From positions 1 to 64,000 of the forward strand of contig CACYHH010000007.1 in assembly GCA_902774115.1 (NCBI GenBank): a stretch of 64,000 nt of DNA, given 5' to 3'. The translations under genes were made by a program, and so were the position numbers. Position 1 is the stretch's first letter, and each line of letters starts with the position of its first letter. Below, piece after piece: positions 58,452-64,000 of the stretch. This stretch comes from an uncultured Spirochaetales bacterium (GTDB taxonomy: Bacteria; UBP6; UBA1177). The notes under the pieces are model-generated. The model searched no databases. It was not told the origin of the DNA and saw nothing but the letters and a program-made list of their open reading frames with translations.

Positions 58452-59429
58452 ATGAGAATAGGTTTCACATACGATCTGCAGGACGACTATATAAAAGCGG
58501 GATTTTCACTTGAGGAAGCCGCTGAATTCGACGTTGCGGAAACGATAGACGGGATAGAAGATTCACTTAAGAAGCTCGGCTACGAAGTTGACAGGATAGG
58601 AAACGTAAAATCGCTTGTCAGTCGTGTCGCGGCAGGCGAAAGATGGGATCTCGTATTCAACATCGCAGAGGGAGTCAACGGTTTCGGAAGAGAGGCGGAG
58701 GTCCCCGCAGTTCTCGAAGCATACGGCATCCCGTTCGTTTTTTCCGACCCGATGGTCCTCTCCCTTGCTCTCCACAAAGGGATGGCTAAGAGGATCGTCC
58801 GCGATGCCGGGATAGCGACACCCGACTTTCAGATCGTCTATTCGCCGGAAGATATCGACAAGGTAAAGATCGACTTTCCCCTCTTTGCAAAGCCGCTTTC
58901 CGAGGGAACAGGCAAAGGGATAGGAGCAAAATCGATAATAGGCAGCCGCAGAGAGCTGGTCGAAAACGTCACGGCACTCCTTCAAGAACACGGGCAGCCG
59001 GTGCTTGTCGAAAAATTCCTCCCCGGAAGAGAGTTCACAGTCGGGATCACAGGGACGGGAAAAGATGCCAAAGCGGTCGGCGTTATCGAGATCAACTTCC
59101 TGGAAGATGCCGAGAGCAAAGCTTACGGGCTTGTCAACAAAAAGCACTATCAGTCGCTGATGCGCTACACTGTCCCCGAACATGAGATCGCGGAAAAGTG
59201 CATCGAAACGGCCCTTGCAGCGTGGAAAGTCCTTGAATGCCGCGACGGCGGAAGAATAGATCTCCGCTGCAACGAAGCAGGGATCCCCGAGTTTATCGAA
59301 GTAAATCCGCTGGCGGGACTCAACCCCTCCGATTCAGATCTCCCGATCCTCGGCAGGATGAACGGCGTCTCATACGACGAAATCATCGCCAGGATAATGA
59401 AAAGCGCAGAAAAGAGGATCTCCGGCTGA
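58452..59429 (+). CDS. ATP-grasp ligase, D-alanine--D-alanine ligase-like
   Basis: A 325-residue ATP-grasp enzyme: N-terminal MRIGFTYDLQDDYI, NIAEGVNGFGREAEVPAVLE (Ddl-like), FPLFAKPLSEGTGKGIGAKS (ATP lysine), VLVEKFLPGREFTVGI, and the metal-binding end RIDLRCNEAGIPEFIEVNPL with AGLNPSDSDLP. The fold and motifs match Ddl, but the context (directly behind kamA, no mur genes) points to another substrate, perhaps beta-lysine or another amino acid joined through an acyl-phosphate. That assignment is inference. GGGAGG precedes the ATG. Confidence 0.82.
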   Translation: MRIGFTYDLQDDYIKAGFSLEEAAEFDVAETIDGIEDSLKKLGYEVDRIGNVKSLVSRVAAGERWDLVFNIAEGVNGFGREAEVPAVLEAYGIPFVFSDPMVLSLALHKGMAKRIVRDAGIATPDFQIVYSPEDIDKVKIDFPLFAKPLSEGTGKGIGAKSIIGSRRELVENVTALLQEHGQPVLVEKFLPGREFTVGITGTGKDAKAVGVIEINFLEDAESKAYGLVNKKHYQSLMRYTVPEHEIAEKCIETALAAWKVLECRDGGRIDLRCNEAGIPEFIEVNPLAGLNPSDSDLPILGRMNGVSYDEIIARIMKSAEKRISG

Positions 59430-59578
59430 AGCGCCTGATTTATACAAAAACCGCGTATCGTTTTGTTTTTATTCACGAATCCGTAACTCTTCCCTGACCT
59501 TCTCCCGCCTGAAAAATAAATTTTCAAAATTCTTCTGATAAAAATAAAAGAAAAATGGAACTTTCTGAAAAAATTTCC

Positions 59579-59599
59579 TATAGTGTGACGGTTTTTGAT
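59579..59599 (+). promoter_or_regulatory. -10 box and leader of the ptb-buk operon
   Basis: TATAGT at 59579-59584, then GTGACGG and TTTTTGATT, close to the leaders at 2888-2911 and 7387-7410. No strong -35 seen. Confidence 0.5.
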
Positions 59600-59623
59600 T
59601 ATTAACAATCTTCGGAGGGAAAA

Positions 59624-60523
59624 ATGGAATTCAAATCGATCAAAGAGTTTATCGCTATGGCAAAAGGACATGAAACCAGAAGGATCGCTGTTGCAGCTGC
59701 GGAAGACGAGCCGGTACTTGCGGCTATCAAAGATGCGATGGGCGAAGGAATCGTAATTCCTGTTCTTGTTGGTCACGAAGAAAAAATCAGAGAGATCGCG
59801 GCAAAAATCGGTCTTAACCTTGACGGGATCAAAATCATCCACGAGCCGAAACCGAAAGTTGCCTGCCAGAGAGCCGTAAAGGTCATCAAAGACGGTGAAG
59901 CTGAAATCCTTATGAAAGGTCTCGTTCCGACGGCAGACCTGCTCAGAGCCGTGCTTGACAAGGAAAACGGACTCAGAAAAGGGAGCACGATCAGCCATAT
60001 CGCATTTTTCGAAACTCCTTACTACCACAAACTCGTTGTCGTCACCGACGCAGCAATGAACATCGCGCCTGAGTTCAAAGAGAAAGTCGCTATCGTAAAC
60101 AACGCGGTCGAAGCATGCCACAGAGTCGGCATCGAAAACCCGAAAGTCGCAGTTCTCGCGGCTGTTGAAGTTGTCAACGAGAAGATGGAACCCACGGTTC
60201 ACGCTGCAATGCTCACGATGATGAACAGACGCGGACAGATCCCCGGCTGCATCGTTGACGGTCCTTTTGCAATAGACAACGCAATTTCGAAAGAAGCCTG
60301 CGCTCACAAGAAAATCGTTACAGAAGTCGGCGGAGACGCTGATATTCTTATGTGCCCCGATATCGAAGCTGCTAATATCCTCTACAAATCGATGAACTTC
60401 CTTGGCGGAGCTCATTCGGCGGCTGTAATCATGGGAGCAAGCGTTCCGATAGTTCTTACAAGCAGAGCTGATTCCGAAGAATCGAAACTTTATTCAATCG
60501 CACTCGCTGCGGCAATGAAATAG
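59624..60523 (+). CDS. ptb: Phosphate butyryltransferase
   Basis: Converts butyryl-CoA (or a branched acyl-CoA) plus phosphate to the acyl-phosphate. 299 residues of the PTA/PTB family: RRIAVAAAEDEPVLAAIKDA, LMKGLVPTADLLRAVLD, VVVTDAAMNIAPEFKEKV and GADVPIVLTSRADS-like GASVPIVLTSRADS near the end. Length and the tight link to buk favour Ptb over acetate-type Pta. GGAGG precedes the ATG. Forms the terminal ATP-yielding step with the next gene. Confidence 0.92.
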   Translation: MEFKSIKEFIAMAKGHETRRIAVAAAEDEPVLAAIKDAMGEGIVIPVLVGHEEKIREIAAKIGLNLDGIKIIHEPKPKVACQRAVKVIKDGEAEILMKGLVPTADLLRAVLDKENGLRKGSTISHIAFFETPYYHKLVVVTDAAMNIAPEFKEKVAIVNNAVEACHRVGIENPKVAVLAAVEVVNEKMEPTVHAAMLTMMNRRGQIPGCIVDGPFAIDNAISKEACAHKKIVTEVGGDADILMCPDIEAANILYKSMNFLGGAHSAAVIMGASVPIVLTSRADSEESKLYSIALAAAMK

Positions 60524-60532
60524 GAGAAAATC

Positions 60533-61615
60533 ATGAAAATATTGGCAATCAACCCCGGATCAACTTCCACGAAAGTAGCAGTTTACGAAGATACTAAAGA
60601 GATTTTGACTGTAAATATCAAACATGATGTAGAGGAACTGGCTGGTTTTACCTGTGTTTTCGATCAATATGACTTCAGAAAGAATATCGTTCTCAAAAAA
60701 CTTGAGGAAGAAGGGATCGATGTCGCATCCCTTGACGTAATCGCAGGCAGAGGCGGTCTCCACAAACCTATTCTCGGCGGCGTTTACGAAATCAATCCGC
60801 TTATGATCGACGATATCAAACATCCTAAAATCGGCGAGCATGTCTGCAACCTCGGTGCTCCTATCGCTTACGAAATCGCGAAAGAGGCGTCGAAACTCAG
60901 CGGAAAAAATGTAAAAGCGTACACAGTAGACACTTCTGTTGTCGATGAAATGGAGCCCATCGCAAAATTCTCGGGAATGCCGGAAATTGAAAGACGCAGC
61001 ATTTTCCACGCACTCAACCAGAAGGCAGTTGCAAGAAGATATGCCCGCGAAAGAGGCAAAAAATATGAAGATCTGAACTACATTGTCGCTCACATGGGCG
61101 GCGGAATCTCGATCGGCGCACACAGAAACGGCAGAGTTATCGATGTCAACAACGCGCTCAACGGCGAAGGTCCCTTCACTCCTGAAAGAAGCGGCGGCGT
61201 TCCGGTAGGGCAGCTTGTAAACATGTGCTTCAGCGGCGAATACACGAAAGCTGAAATCATGAAGAAAATCAAAGGAAACGGCGGTCTTGTCGCTTACCTC
61301 GGCACGAACAGTGCTTATGAAGTCGAGCAGCGCGTCAAATCTGGCGACAAGGAATGGGAACTTGTTTACAGAGCTATGGCTTATCAGGTCGCAAAAGGAA
61401 TCGGCGCACTCGCTGCGGCTCTTGACGGCAAAGTTGACGTCATCATCCTCACAGGCGGAATCGCTTACGACAAAATGTTCGTCGGCTGGATCAAAGAGAA
61501 AGTTTCATTCATCGCTGATGTCGAAGTTTTCCCCGGCGAAGACGAAATGAAAGCTCTCGCAGAAGGCTGCTACTACGGAATCAAAGGAGAGATCCCGGTT
61601 CACGTCTATGAATAA
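60533..61615 (+). CDS. buk: Butyrate kinase
   Basis: Transfers phosphate from acyl-phosphate to ADP, making butyrate (or isobutyrate/isovalerate) and ATP. 360 residues of the ASKHA fold: ILAINPGSTSTKVAVYED, IAGRGGLHKPILGGVYE, YIVAHMGGGISIGAHRNGRV, ALNGEGPFTPERSGGVP and IILTGGIAYDKMFV are all diagnostic for Buk rather than acetate kinase. Starts 9 bases after ptb. The enzymes that would make butyryl-CoA are not in this window. Confidence 0.95.
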   Translation: MKILAINPGSTSTKVAVYEDTKEILTVNIKHDVEELAGFTCVFDQYDFRKNIVLKKLEEEGIDVASLDVIAGRGGLHKPILGGVYEINPLMIDDIKHPKIGEHVCNLGAPIAYEIAKEASKLSGKNVKAYTVDTSVVDEMEPIAKFSGMPEIERRSIFHALNQKAVARRYARERGKKYEDLNYIVAHMGGGISIGAHRNGRVIDVNNALNGEGPFTPERSGGVPVGQLVNMCFSGEYTKAEIMKKIKGNGGLVAYLGTNSAYEVEQRVKSGDKEWELVYRAMAYQVAKGIGALAAALDGKVDVIILTGGIAYDKMFVGWIKEKVSFIADVEVFPGEDEMKALAEGCYYGIKGEIPVHVYE

Positions 61616-62279
61616 AATCCAGGACTTAGTCCAAAAATTCGAAGAATACATTTCAAGAATTAATTCAGAAAATCCCGATTTTTTTCAGGCCGTTGCAAAA
61701 TTGTGCGAAAGTTACGGCTACACTCTTGAAAACGCTGCAGTCTTCAACAGAAATCTGAAGAATATCACAAATCTCAGATACATTCTTGTCGCCGATAATC
61801 CGGGTGTCACAGAGCAGCGAGAAGAGTGCTATTTAGTCGGAAAAGCGGGAAAAACGGCGCGGAATTTCTTCAAAAACAATTCTCTCGTCAGCGATTTTGA
61901 CGAAGAAGTTGCAGTGCTCAACAAAACCTTTATCCACACTAAAAGCACTCTCGACCTCAAGAAACTCAGGGATTTCAAGGATTTGTTTGAAAATTCCGAG
62001 AAATTCATGGCAAATCTTGCCGCAGATATGCTTGAAGCGACGGAAGCCGAACTCTGGATCACAGGATGCAGCGAACTCGGCGAAAAAAAACTCTTTTCCG
62101 AATATCTCAAAACCTTAAAATCAAGATGCGCGCAAAATCCCGCCTTGAAAGAGAGAATTTTCTTCTACCCCCACTTCTCTTTCGGAAATTTCAGCAAAAA
62201 CATCAACTCAGTTCTCGCGAAAAACCCTGAAATGAGCGTCAAAGAGGCTCTGAAAGCAGCGACGCTTGAAGTTTGGTAG
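61608..62279 (+). CDS. Uracil-DNA glycosylase-like superfamily protein, divergent
   Basis: A 223-residue protein whose core LRYILVADNPGVTEQREECY with LVGKAGKTARNFF parallels the water-activating and phosphate motifs of the uracil-DNA glycosylase superfamily (GEAPGxxExxxGxPFVGxAG in family 4). A late LWITGCSELG and FFYPHFSFGNFSKN fit the second half, where catalytic His motifs lie. No cysteine cluster like family 4 or 5 is visible. Substrate uncertain. Its start overlaps the last codons of buk (8 bases), an unexpected coupling to a fermentation operon. Confidence 0.6.
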   Translation: MNKIQDLVQKFEEYISRINSENPDFFQAVAKLCESYGYTLENAAVFNRNLKNITNLRYILVADNPGVTEQREECYLVGKAGKTARNFFKNNSLVSDFDEEVAVLNKTFIHTKSTLDLKKLRDFKDLFENSEKFMANLAADMLEATEAELWITGCSELGEKKLFSEYLKTLKSRCAQNPALKERIFFYPHFSFGNFSKNINSVLAKNPEMSVKEALKAATLEVW

Positions 62280-62292
62280 AAATAATAAGATT

Positions 62293-62904
62293 TTACTTTT
62301 TACCAGCGAAAAGCGGTGCAAATTTTTTCTCGATATCGCCGTAGATTTCGGAAATTTCAAGGTTTCCGTCAAGATAGACGACTTTAAGTTTGTCCTCGAA
62401 TTCCTTGATCACTTCGCGATAATTCCTGTCGATCTGCTGCAGGAGCTCCTTTTTCTCGTAAAGTTCGGTCGAATCGCGGAATTTCGTAAGTCTTTCCACC
62501 GCTTTGTCGACTTTTACATCAACAAAAACAAGGACATCTGGAAGGGTCGCGAAACGGTTTATTCCTTTGACCCATTCATAGCTTACATTCAGCGACTGAT
62601 ACGCGATCGAGCTGAAAAAGTATCTGTCTGTGATGACTGTCTGTTTTTTTCTGAGCGCGGGCCAGATCTCCTCTCTGAGATGGTTGATCCTGTCGGCCGC
62701 GAATGAAAGGGCAAGCATCTCGTGGATAAGCGGCGTGTCGCTGTTGGTTTCGCCGAGAAAATTGCGGACGATCCTGCCTGTCGCAAGAGATGTCGGCTCG
62801 GCCGTGAGATAAACCGCCTCCCCTTTTGCTTCCAGAAATCTTTTGAGTTCTTTGATAGTTGTGCTTTTGCCGCTTCCGTCAATTCCTTCGACTGCGATAA
62901 ACAT
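62293..62904 (-). CDS. tmk: Thymidylate kinase
   Basis: Phosphorylates dTMP to dTDP. 203 residues: P-loop FIAVEGIDGSGKSTTIKELK, DR(Y/F) motif in VITDRYFFSSIAYQ, and LPDVLVFVDVKVDKAVERL with a lid region rich in charged residues. Its start shares the base at 62904 with the stop of the upstream lipoprotein gene (coupled). Converges with the glycosylase-like gene with 13 bases between. Confidence 0.95.
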   Translation of the reverse strand: MFIAVEGIDGSGKSTTIKELKRFLEAKGEAVYLTAEPTSLATGRIVRNFLGETNSDTPLIHEMLALSFAADRINHLREEIWPALRKKQTVITDRYFFSSIAYQSLNVSYEWVKGINRFATLPDVLVFVDVKVDKAVERLTKFRDSTELYEKKELLQQIDRNYREVIKEFEDKLKVVYLDGNLEISEIYGDIEKKFAPLFAGKK

Positions 62905-63530
62905 TATTTTTCCTCCAGAGAGTAAATTTTCAAATCATCGAATTCAACATCCGATTTCCAGTTTGCGAAAGAGAGTTTTGAATAACCCTCCACTGCTTTG
63001 AGAGGCGTTTCGTCGTTATATTCCAAGAAAAGCTCTCCGTTTACGAACCATTTGATTTTATTGGACGATCTTTCAATTTTCACTTTATATTCCTTTCCTT
63101 TTTCAAGGCCGGCGTTCCTTTTTTCAGCGCGCTTTTTTTCGTGCTCGTCAAGCTTTGAAATGACCGAAATACGGTTGTTCCAGCCGCCCAGAATGAACGA
63201 ATATCCGTCGCCGTGGTCGTGGATCTTTCCGTCACCCCAGAGGTTGAATTTGACATCGACTGCGTCGCTATTGCTTTTCATCGTAAGCTCAATAACGGCG
63301 TTCTGCGGCAGATCGACCGATTTCAGGACGAGATTTCTGTTTTTCGCCGCACTGCACCTGAGTTTTCCATTGGAAATCTGCCAGTCGCCGCCCTGAATTT
63401 CGTAATTTTCCCCTATTTCGGCGCGGTTGAAATCGTCCTCGAAAATTTTGACCAGCTTTTTTTCGGAACTGCACGCAAAAACAAAAAAGAGGGAAAAAAG
63501 GAAAACCAAAGTTTGGGAAAGAAGTTTCAT
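62904..63530 (-). CDS. Lipoprotein with a laminin-G/DUF1080-like beta-sandwich
   Basis: A 208-residue predicted lipoprotein (lipobox VFAC, Cys20). The mature part starts FEDDFNRAEIGENYEIQGGDWQISNGKLRC, then has YSFILGGWNNRISVI, YKVKIERSSNKIKWFVNGEL and SDVEFDDLKIYSLEEK, the usual order of a concanavalin-like (LamG / 3-keto-disaccharide hydrolase) jelly roll. It may bind glycans. Catalytic residues are not evident. The upstream aminotransferase stop is immediately adjacent at 63531. Confidence 0.65.
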   Translation of the reverse strand: MKLLSQTLVFLFSLFFVFACSSEKKLVKIFEDDFNRAEIGENYEIQGGDWQISNGKLRCSAAKNRNLVLKSVDLPQNAVIELTMKSNSDAVDVKFNLWGDGKIHDHGDGYSFILGGWNNRISVISKLDEHEKKRAEKRNAGLEKGKEYKVKIERSSNKIKWFVNGELFLEYNDETPLKAVEGYSKLSFANWKSDVEFDDLKIYSLEEK

Positions 63531-64000
63531 TTAGAAAAATTTCTTAATATTTTCAATAATATAGTTTTGTTCTTCCTTCGTAATGAAAGCCGAAATCGGA
63601 AGGCTTACGATCTCTTTGCTGACACGTTCCGAAACGGGAAAGTCACCTGCCTTGTAACCCAGATTCTCGTAAGCCGCCTGGAGATGAAGCGGTTTCGGAT
63701 AGTGTATTGCCGTCGGAACCCCTGCATTTTTCAAGTGCTCAATGAATTTTTCGCGCTCTTTCACACGGACCGAGAACTGCGCGACGACCGAATTTCTGTC
63801 GCTTCTCACCTTCGGAAGAACGATCCCGCCTATGCCTGCAAGATTGTCGCAGTAATATTTTGCAGCCGAGATCCTCTTTTCAAGAGCTTCGTCGAGATAT
63901 TTCATTTTCACATTGAGAACTGCCGCCTGAACCGAATCAAGCCTGCCGTTCACGCCGACATACTGATGGAAGTATCTCGCCGTCTGGCCGTGAACGCGGA
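63531..64000 (-). CDS. DegT/DnrJ/EryC1/StrS-family sugar aminotransferase, C-terminal part
   Basis: The window ends inside the gene; 156 residues are visible and the frame stays open to 64000. VNGRLDSVQAAVLNVKMKYL (after HGQTARYFHQYVG), QFSVRVKEREKFIEHLKNAG and VPTAIHYPKPLHLQAAYENL are the signature end of PLP-dependent aminotransferases that convert nucleotide-linked keto-sugars to amino-sugars. The PLP-binding lysine lies upstream of the visible part. With gmd at 52107 it suggests a deoxy- or amino-sugar surface polysaccharide. Confidence 0.88.
   Translation of the reverse strand, partial: RVHGQTARYFHQYVGVNGRLDSVQAAVLNVKMKYLDEALEKRISAAKYYCDNLAGIGGIVLPKVRSDRNSVVAQFSVRVKEREKFIEHLKNAGVPTAIHYPKPLHLQAAYENLGYKAGDFPVSERVSKEIVSLPISAFITKEEQNYIIENIKKFF

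Noticed and set aside
59624-61615. Complete butyrate pathway
   Set aside because: Only Ptb and Buk are present; thiolase, crotonase and butyryl-CoA dehydrogenase genes are not in the window, and the pair can also serve branched-chain acyl-CoA, so butyrate production is not claimed.

Overview
The window reads as a diderm (Gram-negative-type), anaerobic, probably gut- or digester-derived uncultivated bacterium. The grounds are an O2-sensitive pyruvate:ferredoxin oxidoreductase, a rubrerythrin / superoxide reductase / flavodiiron / rubredoxin operon, a Ptb-Buk acyl-phosphate pair, Lnt, many lipoproteins with acidic Asp/Glu/Thr linkers, and surface-polysaccharide genes (gmd, a DegT-type aminotransferase). 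The lipoproteins with Lcl/DUF1566-type domains recall uncultivated deltaproteobacterial or Myxococcota-like lineages, but I cannot fix the phylum. The first ~320 bases do not belong: they carry Bacteroidota-type genes and promoters joined by a short overlap to the middle of the oxidoreductase gene, most likely an assembly chimera.

Layout. 1-320: foreign Bacteroidota-like fragment. 322-4263: C-terminal part of the oxidoreductase, a DinJ antitoxin with a nonsense-mutated YafQ toxin, a YciO/Sua5 protein, a nitroreductase and a small lipoprotein. 4264-7237: accessory island with a candidate structured RNA (own promoter, cloverleaf-like fold, own terminator) between two copies of a 46-bp hairpin repeat, then an XRE regulator plus a nuclease/DUF2075 helicase-like protein. 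7358-10766: a catalytically degenerate P1B-ATPase-like membrane protein, a CPBP protease, purine nucleoside phosphorylase and cytidine deaminase. 10854-13850: an MmeI-like restriction-modification protein. 14124-17468: oxygen-defence operon and truB. 17485-32056: mostly minus-strand housekeeping and transport (serS, rimO, cstA, lnt, ybeY, a PgpH-like protein, an SLC12-like carrier). 32130-35165: second MmeI-like protein. 35235-43924: beta-helix lipoproteins, a 1117-residue lipoprotein and a lytic transglycosylase. 44035-44915: RAYT transposase among six REP palindromes. 44946-51896: minus-strand envelope operon with rsfS and rlmH. 52107-64000: gmd, the fabD-acpP-fabF cluster, lysine 2,3-aminomutase with an ATP-grasp ligase, ptb-buk, a glycosylase-like protein, tmk and an aminotransferase fragment.

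Two features run through the window. Small palindromic elements of several unrelated classes sit between genes and also inside reading frames (RAYT, both MmeI-like genes, the 3' end of lnt). Many transcription units share a promoter-leader design: a TTGnnn box, usually a 16-bp spacer, a TAAAAT/TATCAT-type -10, a short CG-rich patch, a 6-8 T tract, then the Shine-Dalgarno. The most promising undescribed items are the RNA at 4419-4689, the degenerate P-type ATPase, the coding palindromes with the RAYT, and the KamA plus ATP-grasp pair.
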